Of a stretch of DNA of 64,000 nt, positions 24,100 through 31,398 are shown piece after piece. Origin of the DNA: JAHJDS01 sp964569795 (GTDB lineage: Bacteria; Desulfobacterota; Desulfarculia; Desulfarculales; JAHJDS01); assembly GCA_964569795.1 (NCBI GenBank), contig CAZMVB010000001.1, forward strand, positions 248,001-312,000, given 5' to 3'. The translations under genes and the position numbers were made by a program. Positions within the stretch are counted from its first letter, which is position 1, and each line of letters opens with the position of its first letter. The notes beneath the pieces were generated by a model. That model had not been told where the DNA came from and made no database searches. It saw nothing but the letters and a program-made list of their open reading frames with translations.

Positions 24100-25053
24100 G
24101 TGGATCGCGTCTTCATCACCCGCCGTCTGCCCCCGCCCGGTCCGGACCTGATGGCCGAGCACGCCGAGGTCGTGGTCTCGCCCCATGACCGCGACCTCAG
24201 CCCCGAGGAACTGGTCGGGCTGAGCGCCGGGGCCCGGGTCCTGTGCCCGACCGTGGCCGACCGGATCACCCCGCAATTCCTGGACGTCCGGCCCGAGATC
24301 CGGATGGTGGCCACGTTCGCCGTGGGGGTGGACAACATCGATCTCGACGCGGCTCGAGAGCGCGGCGTGGTCGTGGCCAACACCCCGGGGGTGCTGACCG
24401 GGGCCACGGCCGATCTGACCCTGGCCCTGATCCTGGGGGTGATGCGCCGCCTGGTCGAGGGCGACCGCCTGGTGCGGGCGAACGGGTTCCACGGCGTCTC
24501 GCCGTTTTTTCATCTGGGGGCGGATCTTACGGGCAAGACCCTGGGCATCTTCGGCATGGGACGGATCGGCGAGGCCGTGGCCCGCCGGGCGATCCCCTTC
24601 GGCCTCAAAATAATCTACCACAACCGCAACCGCCGACCCGAAGTAGAGGCCGAACTGGGGGCGTTTTTCGTACAGTTCGACGACCTGCTGGCCGAATCAG
24701 ACGTCATCTCGATCAACGCCCCGGCCAGCCCGGAGACCGTGGGCCGGTTCGACTACGCCGTTTTTACCCGCATGAAACCGTCGGCCTTTCTCATCAATAC
24801 CGGCCGGGGGGTGATCGTCAAGGAGGCCGATCTGGCCCGGGCCCTGCGCGAGGGACTGATCGCCGGGGCGGGCCTGGACGTTTATGAGCACGAACCGATC
24901 GTTGAAAGGGCCCTGCTCGGGATGGACAACGTGGTCCTGGCACCACACCTGGGTTCGGCCACGGTCGAGGTCAGGCAAAAGATGTCCCGGCTCGTGGCCG
25001 ACAACGTGATCGCCTGGCTCTCCGGCCAAGAGCCGCCCCACCGCCTCGTTTGA
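24100..25053 (+). CDS. D-isomer-specific 2-hydroxyacid dehydrogenase (glyoxylate/hydroxypyruvate reductase type)
   Basis: A protein of 317 residues; GTG start at 24100 after GGAGGG. The NAD-binding motif is GMGRIGEAVARRAIPFG. The catalytic trio appears as NTGRGVIV (Arg), YEHEPIVE (Glu) and APHLGSAT (His). The N-terminal domain shows FAVGVDNIDLDAA. It reduces a 2-keto acid such as glyoxylate, hydroxypyruvate or pyruvate to the D-hydroxy acid. It is closer to glycerate dehydrogenase/glyoxylate reductase than to SerA, because it lacks the ACT domain. Confidence 0.9.
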   Translation: MDRVFITRRLPPPGPDLMAEHAEVVVSPHDRDLSPEELVGLSAGARVLCPTVADRITPQFLDVRPEIRMVATFAVGVDNIDLDAARERGVVVANTPGVLTGATADLTLALILGVMRRLVEGDRLVRANGFHGVSPFFHLGADLTGKTLGIFGMGRIGEAVARRAIPFGLKIIYHNRNRRPEVEAELGAFFVQFDDLLAESDVISINAPASPETVGRFDYAVFTRMKPSAFLINTGRGVIVKEADLARALREGLIAGAGLDVYEHEPIVERALLGMDNVVLAPHLGSATVEVRQKMSRLVADNVIAWLSGQEPPHRLV

Positions 25054-25062
25054 TTTTTATTA

Positions 25063-25094
25063 TAAAAACAAACCGCCCCCCAAAAGGGAGGCGG
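25063..25094 (-). terminator. Terminator of the nfu gene
   Basis: Minus-strand CCGCCTCCC-TTTT-GGGGGGCGG, then a T-rich tail at 25063-25070. It may serve the convergent dehydrogenase gene too. Confidence 0.75.
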
Positions 25095-25133
25095 CCGGAA
25101 AGGGGCCGACGTCCGGTCCCTTGAAGATTGACG

Positions 25134-25358
25134 TTACTGAACGGCGTCCACGGCCGTGATCCCGGGAACCGATTCCCGCAGGACCTTTTCAATACCCATC
25201 TTGAGGGTCATCTGACTCATGGGGCAGCCGTGGCAGGCCCCGGTCAGCTTGACCTTGACCCGGCCGTCCTCGTCCACATCCACCAGTTCCACGTTGCCGC
25301 CGTCCGCTTGGAGGGCCGGACGAATCTTGTTCAGGGCGGCCTCGACCTCTTCCTTCAT
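25134..25358 (-). CDS. nfu: NifU-like C-terminal domain protein (Nfu)
   Basis: A protein of 74 residues; iron-sulfur cluster carrier. It contains the motif LTGACHGCPMSQMTLKMGIE, with the CxxC that holds a 4Fe-4S cluster between two subunits. Length and sequence match stand-alone Nfu domain proteins. Ribosome site AAGGAGGCG. It would serve the many Fe-S enzymes encoded nearby. It is a single-gene unit. Confidence 0.96.
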   Translation of the reverse strand: MKEEVEAALNKIRPALQADGGNVELVDVDEDGRVKVKLTGACHGCPMSQMTLKMGIEKVLRESVPGITAVDAVQ

Positions 25359-25758
25359 TTCGCGCCTCCTTGATACTGATAATAAAAAATATCACGTCCT
25401 CGGGCCGGGTGCAATGGTCCGGGTCCGAGCCGGGAAAAAACCATTTTCCCGGGCCGCCTTTTATAATAGACTCATAAAGGAATCCCCATCAGGTGCGGCC
25501 AACGAGGGGCAGGATGGCGACCGTTCTTCCAAGGGCGATCTCCGATTCCGGCGGGAAGGTTTTCGGACGTCGGGCCTTGTTGGAAGCCAGCCCGGACCGA
25601 GACCGTCAAGCGGTAATATTAATCTGTAATTACAAATGGTTAACCTGTAAAGCGCCGGTGTCGATGACCGGGTGCCTTACAATGAAAAATCATGGTCTCG
25701 CCCAGACCAACTGGGAGGTGAAGGCCGAACCAAGGGCTTCAAACAGGAGGTGAAAGGC
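25359..25758. other. 400-bp intergenic region, mostly leader of the Cys/Trp/Arg repeat gene
   Basis: Contains TATAAT at 25462-25467 without a clear -35, a TAATAT/AT-rich patch at 25614-25645, and a small hairpin GGTCT-CGCCC-AGACC around 25692-25708. No gene of more than 60 codons with a good ribosome site. The upstream promoters of nfu (leftward) and the repeat protein (rightward) must lie here. Confidence 0.4.
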
Positions 25759-26232
25759 ATGAAGAAGGTTTTGGTCTTGACGTTGGCGCTGGCCGTCGGT
25801 CTGATCGCGTCGGTCTCGCCGGCCTTGGCGGCCGGGCCGGTCCCGAGCGCCGGCGTTATCACGTCTCAGGCCGTGGCCTTGAGCGCGGCGCCGACCCTGG
25901 CCGCGTCGGTGGTGGCCCGGAGATGTCCGCCCGGATTCGTGTATCGATGGCGTTTCGGCCGCTGCGTCTGGGTGGGGAGGTATCGGCACTGTCCCCGGGG
26001 GACGCATTGGAGCCGCTACTGGCGGCGGTGCGTCCGCTGGGGCGCCCGCCGGTGCCCGCCGGGCTGGAGATATAACGCTCGCTGGCGCCGCTGCGTCAAG
26101 GTCGGTTGGCGCCGGTGCCGCCATGGCTGGCGCTGGAGCTACCGTCACCGCCGCTGCATTCGCGGCTGGTGGCGTCGCTGCCCGGCCGGCTGGCACTGGA
26201 GTCCCCGCTGGCATCGGTGCATCCGCTGGTAA
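25759..26232 (+). CDS. Secreted Cys/Trp/Arg-rich tandem-repeat protein
   Basis: A protein of 157 residues; the ATG at 25759 follows AGGAGGTGAAAGGC. Residues 1-25 form a signal peptide ending ALAAG. A linker of about 28 residues leads to five tandem units of 19-22 residues. Each has a pair of Cys exactly 12 residues apart, with consensus RRCPPGWxWSxRWRRCVRxG, so ten Cys in total. The repeats are packed with Arg, Trp, Tyr and His and are strongly cationic. This suggests a disulfide-stapled exported protein that binds polyanions such as LPS, teichuronic-like polymers or DNA, or a structural or antimicrobial role. I recognise no family. A strong terminator follows. Confidence 0.82.
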   Translation: MKKVLVLTLALAVGLIASVSPALAAGPVPSAGVITSQAVALSAAPTLAASVVARRCPPGFVYRWRFGRCVWVGRYRHCPRGTHWSRYWRRCVRWGARRCPPGWRYNARWRRCVKVGWRRCRHGWRWSYRHRRCIRGWWRRCPAGWHWSPRWHRCIRW

Positions 26233-26253
26233 GACACCGGGTCTGACCGAAAA

Positions 26254-26287
26254 GGGGTCGTCCCGGCCGGGGCGGCCCCCTTTTTTT
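26254..26287 (+). terminator. Terminator of the repeat-protein gene
   Basis: GGGGTCGTCCCGG paired with CCGGGGCGGCCCC, then seven T. Confidence 0.85.
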
Positions 26288-26317
26288 GGCCTCGACCGGC
26301 CCGGTCACATTTCCGGC

Positions 26318-26346
26318 TTGATTTGGGTCCTGGCATTTCCTATGCT
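26318..26346 (+). promoter_or_regulatory. Promoter giving a leaderless mRNA for the MoxR gene
   Basis: TTGATT (26318-26323), 17-bp spacer, TATGCT (26341-26346), then seven bases before a GTG (26354). An ATG at 26342 lies within the -10 itself and cannot be used by this transcript. Confidence 0.65.
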
Positions 26347-26353
26347 TGAGGCC

Positions 26354-27262
26354 GTGAGCAGCAGCGTGTTCGAATCCATCGAGGACGTGGCCGGCCGCCT
26401 CGAGGCCGCGGGCTACATCGCCGAGCGTCCCCTGGCCACCGCCCTGTACCTGGCGGCCCGGATGGAGAAGCCCATCTTCTTCGAGGGCGAGCCGGGGGTG
26501 GGCAAGACCGAGGCCGCCCTGGCCCTGGCCCGGATCCTGGACACCCGGCTGATCCGGCTCCAGTGCTACGAGGGCCTGGACGCCGCCTCGGCCATCTACG
26601 AGTGGAATTACCCCAAGCAGATCCTGCGCATCCGCCTCGAGGAAAAGGGCGGCAAGACCGCCGACGAGATCGACCGGATCATCTTCAGCGACGAGTTCCT
26701 GATCAAGCGGCCCCTGCTGGCGGCCATCACCCAGCCCGACAAGTCGCCGGTCCTGCTGGTGGACGAACTGGACCGGGCCGACGAGGAGTTCGAGGCCTTC
26801 CTCCTGGAGATGCTGGGCGACTACCAGATCACCATCCCCGAGCTGGGGACCGTCACCGCCCTGAACCGGCCGCTGGTCGTGGTCACCTCGAACCGGACCC
26901 GGGACATCCACGACGCCCTCAAGCGCCGCTGCCTGTACCACTGGATCGACTACCCCGACCCCGCCAAGGAACTGAGGATCCTCAAGGCCAGGGTGCCCCA
27001 CCTGGACGACGCCCTGGCCGGGCAAGTGACCGAGTTCATGCGCCTGCTCCGGGAGGAAGAGCTGATCAAGCGGCCGGGCGTGTCCGAGACCCTGGACTGG
27101 GCCGAGGCCCTGCTGCTGCTGTCGGCCAAGTGTTTGGACGAACGGGTGGTCATCGAGACCCTGGGCTGCATCATCAAGTACCGCGAGGACCTGGAGTATT
27201 TTCGCGAAAAAATCTGGGCCAACGAGGCGGGACGGGCCAGGTACCTGGGCTGTGCCGGCTGA
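26354..27262 (+). CDS. MoxR-family AAA+ ATPase
   Basis: About 302 residues. Walker A is GEPGVGKTEAA, Walker B LLVDELDRAD, and the sensor region VVVTSNRTRDIHDALKRRC. MoxR ATPases work with vWA-domain proteins as chaperones for metal-cofactor insertion or envelope proteins. The partner is probably the CoxE-type vWA gene at 30018-31151, 2.8 kb away on the other strand; normally the two genes are adjacent. The GTG start is preferred over the ATG 12 bases upstream because that ATG overlaps the predicted -10. Confidence 0.92.
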   Translation: MSSSVFESIEDVAGRLEAAGYIAERPLATALYLAARMEKPIFFEGEPGVGKTEAALALARILDTRLIRLQCYEGLDAASAIYEWNYPKQILRIRLEEKGGKTADEIDRIIFSDEFLIKRPLLAAITQPDKSPVLLVDELDRADEEFEAFLLEMLGDYQITIPELGTVTALNRPLVVVTSNRTRDIHDALKRRCLYHWIDYPDPAKELRILKARVPHLDDALAGQVTEFMRLLREEELIKRPGVSETLDWAEALLLLSAKCLDERVVIETLGCIIKYREDLEYFREKIWANEAGRARYLGCAG

Positions 27263-27279
27263 CGCCCGGGCGGGCGATG

Positions 27280-27308
27280 TTGACATGTCAGGCGGTTTAT
27301 TGTTGAAT
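27280..27308 (+). promoter_or_regulatory. Probable promoter of the 97-residue protein
   Basis: TTGACA (27280-27285), 17-bp spacer, TTGAAT (27303-27308). Confidence 0.45.
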
Positions 27309-27343
27309 GACTCGCGTCACCCGGGCCACAAGGAGCGGCGAGC

Positions 27344-27637
27344 ATGAGGGCGTTCATCATCATTTACGGCGGTGGAACGATTCTCATCCTTTCGACCTAC
27401 AAGAGTTTCTATCACGCCGAGGTTACCGCCGGCATGAAGGCCAACGGGATCAACAAGTTCATCGCCTATGAGGTGGACGTCGAGTTGTGCCGGGAGCGCT
27501 ACGGCGATCACTTCGACTTCATCACCAAGTACCTCGGGGCCAAGGACGACTTCCGGGTCCTGGACTACAACGGCCAGCATATCTTCGAACTGTTCAGCTT
27601 CGAGGAGATGAGGGAATCGTTCAAGATCACCTTCTGA
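27344..27637 (+). CDS. Small conserved protein of unknown function
   Basis: A protein of 97 residues, with AAGGAGCGGCGAGC as ribosome site. It opens MRAFIIIYGGGTILILSTYKS, giving a hydrophobic beta-strand, not a signal peptide. It continues with acidic and aromatic residues (DVELCRERYGDHFDFITKYLG and FELFSFEEMRESFKITF). It is probably cytosolic and folded. I recognise no domain; compact size and codon use match real genes of the region. Confidence 0.7.
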   Translation: MRAFIIIYGGGTILILSTYKSFYHAEVTAGMKANGINKFIAYEVDVELCRERYGDHFDFITKYLGAKDDFRVLDYNGQHIFELFSFEEMRESFKITF

Positions 27638-27674
27638 CGCCCGGCCGGTATTTTTCTCGGGAAACATTTCAAAT

Positions 27675-28880
27675 TTGAAACAGCCGTCGTCCACTCCCTC
27701 GCCGGTCACGACCGACCCCAGAGAATCCAACGGTTATCTCGGCCTCCAGGTCCTGGTGGTCTGCCTGGTGGCGGCCGCCTTCACCAACATGTACGTCACC
27801 CAGCCGGTGCTGCCGGTCCTGGCGGCCGAGTTCGGGGTGGACTCGTCCCTGGCCTCGCTGACCGTCTCGGCGGTGGTCCTGGGGATCGCCCTGGCCATAC
27901 TGCCCTTCGGCGAACTGGCCGACCGGTTTCCGATCCGGCCGATCATCCTCACCGGGGGGCTGGTGGTCTTCGGGTGCGGTCTGGCCGGCTCGCTGACCAG
28001 GAGCCTGTCGGTCCTGGTCGGGCTCCGGTTCGTCCAGGGCCTGTTCATCCCGGCGGTCACCGCCTGCCTGGCGGCCTATCTGGCGAAAACCCTTCCCCTG
28101 GACAGGCTGAACGTGGTCCTGGGGGCCTACGTGGCCGCCACGGGCGTGGGCGGCATGAGCGGCCGGCTCCTGGGCGGGTGGGTCCACGAGATCGCCGACT
28201 GGCGCTGGGGGCTGCTGACCGCGGCCGTACTGCTCCTGGCGGCGACCCTGATCGCCGCCTGGCGGCTGCCGAACCTGCCGCGGCGGGGCCGGGAGGAGGT
28301 CAGCGGGCCGTCCTATCTGGGGCTGCTCGGCCGGCCCCAGATCCGACGCGTCCTGCTGGTGCCCTTTGCCTCCTTTTTCGTGTTTTCCTCGGCCTTCAAC
28401 TTCATGCCCTTTTACCTGGCCGGACCTCCTCTCAAGGCCTCGACCTGGCTGATCACCTCCCTGTATCTGGCCTACAGCGTCGGCTTCATCACCAGTCCCC
28501 TGTCCGGCCGGATCAGCAACCGTCTGGGTAACGGCGCGACCATCGTCCTGGGCGGCCTGCTGGTTTTCGCCTCGGTCCTGCTGACCCTGGTGCCCCATCT
28601 GGGGGCGGTGATCCTCGGCCTGGTCGGGATCTGCGCCGGCTTTTTCGGGATTCACGCCTCGGCGGTGGGCCTGGTCAACCACCTGGCGGCCGGCTCGCAG
28701 GGCCGGGCCAATTCGCTGTACGTCCTGGCCTATTACCTGGGGGGATGGACCGGGATCACCGTCAGCGGCTTCGCCTATCAGGCCGGCGGCTGGGCGGCGG
28801 TGGTCGCCCTGTCCGCGATCGTCCTGGGCGGCCCCGTCCTGATCGGGGCGCGGGAGTGGCGGCAATCGGACGGGAGATGA
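27675..28880 (+). CDS. MFS transporter (YnfM/AraJ-like)
   Basis: A protein of 401 residues and 12 membrane segments. The motif between segments 2 and 3, GELADRFPIRPIIL, is the MFS signature loop. The sequence resembles drug/sugar efflux members of the YnfM type (TNMYVTQPVLPVLAAEFGV in the first loop). It should export small molecules by proton antiport, with unknown substrate. The TTG at 27675 was taken as start because the frame is closed before it; the true start may be slightly downstream. Confidence 0.88.
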   Translation: MKQPSSTPSPVTTDPRESNGYLGLQVLVVCLVAAAFTNMYVTQPVLPVLAAEFGVDSSLASLTVSAVVLGIALAILPFGELADRFPIRPIILTGGLVVFGCGLAGSLTRSLSVLVGLRFVQGLFIPAVTACLAAYLAKTLPLDRLNVVLGAYVAATGVGGMSGRLLGGWVHEIADWRWGLLTAAVLLLAATLIAAWRLPNLPRRGREEVSGPSYLGLLGRPQIRRVLLVPFASFFVFSSAFNFMPFYLAGPPLKASTWLITSLYLAYSVGFITSPLSGRISNRLGNGATIVLGGLLVFASVLLTLVPHLGAVILGLVGICAGFFGIHASAVGLVNHLAAGSQGRANSLYVLAYYLGGWTGITVSGFAYQAGGWAAVVALSAIVLGGPVLIGAREWRQSDGR

Positions 28881-28913
28881 AGCCTTCCCGGGTCCCGGAC
28901 AGAGAGGCGCCGG

Positions 28914-28940
28914 GGGCGCCCCGCCGGACACGGGGCGCCC
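28914..28940. terminator. Strong hairpin between convergent genes
   Basis: GGGCGCCCCG-N7-CGGGGCGCCC, a 10-bp perfect stem between the MFS gene and the leftward exported protein. There is no T-tract on the plus strand, so termination efficiency is uncertain. Confidence 0.55.
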
Positions 28941-28962
28941 GTCATGAGATCGTCGGGAAGGG

Positions 28963-29868
28963 TTACTTGACCTGACCCTCGGCCATGGGCCGGTTACAAT
29001 AGGACAGCTTGAACTTCTTGAGGGTCTTGGGCACGGCAAAGTAGAAGGTGGCCGTGGTCGAGCGCCACCCGGCGTCACCGCGGCTCAGGTTGTGGCTGAC
29101 GTTCATGGTCAGCTTGCCCATGAAGCGTTCGCCCACCGGGCTGAGGTAGGTCCCGGCGGCGTCGTAGAGGCCGATCCACCTCGAGTACCAGAAAAAGTGC
29201 TTGGGTCGGCCGGTGTTGGGCCGCAGCGGGCTCAGGGTGAAGGTCACCTCCAGCAGGGCCCCGTTGGGATTGGTGACGACCGTGGGCACCATGCCGCCCG
29301 AAATCCGGCGGGCCAGCCGGATCTGGGGGATGATCCGGGCGCTGACCAGGGTGATCTTGACCGCCGAGGCCGGATCGGGCGCTTCCTGGGGCTTGGCCGG
29401 GACCTTGACCTTGGCCGAGTGGGCCCCCAGCTTGAAGGTCACCTCGTTGACCCCGGCCGGCACCGCGTACACCGCGTTGAAAATGACCGGCCTGACCCGG
29501 GAGCCCCACTGGTAGGCGTACAGGTTGTGGTAGCCGGTCTCGAACTGGCCGTACCGGCGGAAATAACCGATCATGTTCAGCCTCTGCCCCTGGGGGGTGA
29601 CCGCGACGATGTCGCGGTGATCGATCCGGATCCGCTTGCGGCCGGGCGCGAACTGGGGCAGGGCGGTCACCTGGATCATGACCAACACCTTTCCCGGAAT
29701 GGTCAGGATCTCCTGGACCCCGCCCAGGGTGAAGACCGGTAGTTGCTTGTAGGCCGCGGCCTCGATCGTGCTTACGTTCAGGGGGAATCCGGCTTTCTCC
29801 TGGGCAAAAGACGCGGTCGCGCCCAGGGCCAGGGTCACGGCCAAGAGATAGATGACGGCTCGTTTCAC
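28963..29868 (-). CDS. Exported protein of unknown function with two beta-rich halves
   Basis: A protein of 301 residues with a GTG start after AAAAGGAGG. Signal peptide about 1-22 (VIYLLAVTLALGATASFAQ). The mature chain appears to have two similar beta-sandwich halves. The first (about 30-155) contains GKVLVMIQVTALPQF and ends VTFKLGAHSAKVKVP. The second (about 170-300) contains LLEVTFTLSPL and ends FYFAVPKTLKKFKLSYC. The pattern resembles DUF4352-like or immunoglobulin-like exported domains. No catalytic motif. It is monocistronic and lies between the MFS gene and the vWA gene. Confidence 0.65.
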   Translation of the reverse strand: MKRAVIYLLAVTLALGATASFAQEKAGFPLNVSTIEAAAYKQLPVFTLGGVQEILTIPGKVLVMIQVTALPQFAPGRKRIRIDHRDIVAVTPQGQRLNMIGYFRRYGQFETGYHNLYAYQWGSRVRPVIFNAVYAVPAGVNEVTFKLGAHSAKVKVPAKPQEAPDPASAVKITLVSARIIPQIRLARRISGGMVPTVVTNPNGALLEVTFTLSPLRPNTGRPKHFFWYSRWIGLYDAAGTYLSPVGERFMGKLTMNVSHNLSRGDAGWRSTTATFYFAVPKTLKKFKLSYCNRPMAEGQVK

Positions 29869-30017
29869 TTTGGTCCTCCTTTTGCCGGGTGAGGTCGGGG
29901 TGGCGGCACGGGCCGGAACAGGCCCGTTACTACAGTTTAACCTCGTCCGCCGCCTGTTTCAACAACGGGATTTTGACCCGGATCATTCATCAGACTGCTG
30001 ATGCGGACTAATCCGGG

Positions 30018-31151
30018 TCAACGGGCGATCAACTCGGCCACTTCCCGCAGCCGACGGATGGTGTGCACCGGCAGGAGCCGATCGATGAAGGGCAGGGCGG
30101 CCTGCATGCCCAGACAGGTCGGTTCGTAGCGCGGGCTCTTGAGCAGGGGATTGAGCCACAGCACCTGATGGGCGTAGCCGGACAGGCGGGCCATCTGGGC
30201 GGCCAGCAGGTCGGGGGCCCCCTGGTCCCAGCCGTCCGAGTAGATCAGCCCAAAAAACTTGGCCGGGGCCAGCCGGGGGGCCCAGCGGCGGTTGAACTCC
30301 TCCAGGGCCGCGCCGATCCGGGTCCCGCCCGACCAGTCCGCGACCCGGCGACTCAGCAGGCGCCTGACCTGCCGCGGGTCGGCCCGCTTGAGCACCCCGG
30401 TGATATCGGTCAGGCGGGTGGCAAAGGTGAACACGTTCACCTCCCGGCCCAGCTTTCCCAGGGCGGTCACCAGGGCCAGGACAAAGGGCAGATAGGGGTC
30501 CATGGACCCCGAGACGTCTGCCAGCAGGATCAGCCGGCGGCGGCGGGGGCGACGGGCCTTCCGCACCAGATCGATCAGCTCTCCGCCCGACTGCAGGGAC
30601 CGCCGCATGGTCCTCGGGAAATGGACCCGCCGGCCCCGCCGGGACGGTTTCATCCGGCGGCTCCGCCTCAGGGCCAGGGGCCGGACCAGCTCCCGGATCA
30701 GCCGCCGGGCCCGCTCCTGCTCGGCCGGGTCCAGTTCGGCCAGGTCCCGGTGACCCAGGACCTCGACCGGGCTGTAGGGGACGAATTTTTCATCCGAACT
30801 GGTCTCGGCCGCGTCGGCCAGGGCCTCGGTTCCTGACGGACCGGGCCTGGAACAGGCGGCCGGTTCTTCTTTCCGGCGGCCGAAAAAGATCTCGTCAAAG
30901 CGCCGGTCGAATTTGGGAAAGTGGTCCGGGTCGCTGAGCAGGTTCAGTCTGAGGGCCCAGCGCAGGTCGTTCAAATGGGCCAGTTCGAGATGGGTCAGGG
31001 ACTTGAGCGCGTCCTGGACCGCGCCCGGATGGATGGGCACCCCGTCCCGCTTCAGCCTGGCTCCCAGTTCGATCACGGCCGGGGTCAGCCCCTGACCGAG
31101 TCCCCAGTCGGACTCGGCCCGGGAAGGGTCAAATGGCGGCGAGGTGTCCAT
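30018..31151 (-). CDS. CoxE-type vWA domain protein
   Basis: About 377 residues. The C-terminal vWA domain has the metal-site motif LLADVSGSMDPYLPF (DxSxS) followed by WSGGTRIGAALEEF and IYSDGWDQGAPDLLAAQM. The N-terminal half is helical with a very basic stretch (RRSRRMKPSRRGRRVHF). CoxE-like proteins act with MoxR-type AAA+ ATPases, so the MoxR at 26354 is the probable partner. The ATG at 31151 is used rather than the longer frame because a promoter lies six bases before it. Confidence 0.9.
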   Translation of the reverse strand: MDTSPPFDPSRAESDWGLGQGLTPAVIELGARLKRDGVPIHPGAVQDALKSLTHLELAHLNDLRWALRLNLLSDPDHFPKFDRRFDEIFFGRRKEEPAACSRPGPSGTEALADAAETSSDEKFVPYSPVEVLGHRDLAELDPAEQERARRLIRELVRPLALRRSRRMKPSRRGRRVHFPRTMRRSLQSGGELIDLVRKARRPRRRRLILLADVSGSMDPYLPFVLALVTALGKLGREVNVFTFATRLTDITGVLKRADPRQVRRLLSRRVADWSGGTRIGAALEEFNRRWAPRLAPAKFFGLIYSDGWDQGAPDLLAAQMARLSGYAHQVLWLNPLLKSPRYEPTCLGMQAALPFIDRLLPVHTIRRLREVAELIAR

Positions 31152-31157
31152 GCCCAG

Positions 31158-31186
31158 GTTATACCTCACCCGTGAGTCGTTCACAA
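31158..31186 (-). promoter_or_regulatory. Promoter giving a leaderless mRNA for the vWA gene
   Basis: Minus strand TTGTGA (31181-31186), 17-bp spacer, TATAAC (31158-31163), then six bases (CTGGGC) and the ATG at 31151. It lies back to back with the promoter of the short Cys-rich peptide. Confidence 0.65.
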
Positions 31187-31192
31187 TCCCGG

Positions 31193-31221
31193 TTGATTTC
31201 CGGACGGCCTGGTTATATATT
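31193..31221 (+). promoter_or_regulatory. Sigma-70 promoter of the short-peptide gene
   Basis: TTGATT (31193-31198), 17-bp spacer, TATATT (31216-31221). The leader of about 40 nt contains GGGTGTAACCC, a small hairpin, before the ribosome site. Confidence 0.75.
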
Positions 31222-31269
31222 TAAAAGAAACCCAAGAAGGGTGTAACCCAACCAGGAAGGAGGGCGACC

Positions 31270-31332
31270 ATGAAGATCCGCAAGCTGACCAAGACCAGTC
31301 GCGGCCTGTGCAAGTGCCACAGTTCCTGCTAG
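31270..31332 (+). CDS. 20-residue Cys-rich peptide, putative RiPP precursor
   Basis: Encodes MKIRKLTKTSRGLCKCHSSC and stops at TAG. The ribosome site AGGAAGGAGGG is among the best in the window. The first 12 residues are basic (leader-like, five Lys/Arg). The last eight hold three Cys and two Ser in CKCHSSC, which could be the modified core. Its own promoter precedes it, and a terminator separates it from a radical SAM/SPASM gene with an RRE-like segment; this is the usual plan for an abundant precursor and a scarce maturase. Alternatives: a Cys-sensing attenuator leader peptide, or an unmodified metal-binding peptide. Confidence 0.65.
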   Translation: MKIRKLTKTSRGLCKCHSSC

Positions 31333-31358
31333 GCTGGTAAGAACTATCGTTTCCGCAA

Positions 31359-31378
31359 GGGGGCCTCGGCCCCCTTTT
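31359..31378 (+). terminator. Terminator between peptide and maturase
   Basis: GGGGGCC-TC-GGCCCCC then TTTT. The two-base loop and short T-tract would allow partial read-through into the downstream gene. Confidence 0.75.
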
Positions 31379-31398
31379 CGTGTGTCCGGGGCGGTGTC

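Noticed and set aside
31270..31335. Selenocysteine-type peptide ending
   Set aside because: The stop is TAG, not TGA, and no SECIS-like stem follows; the hairpin after it is a terminator.
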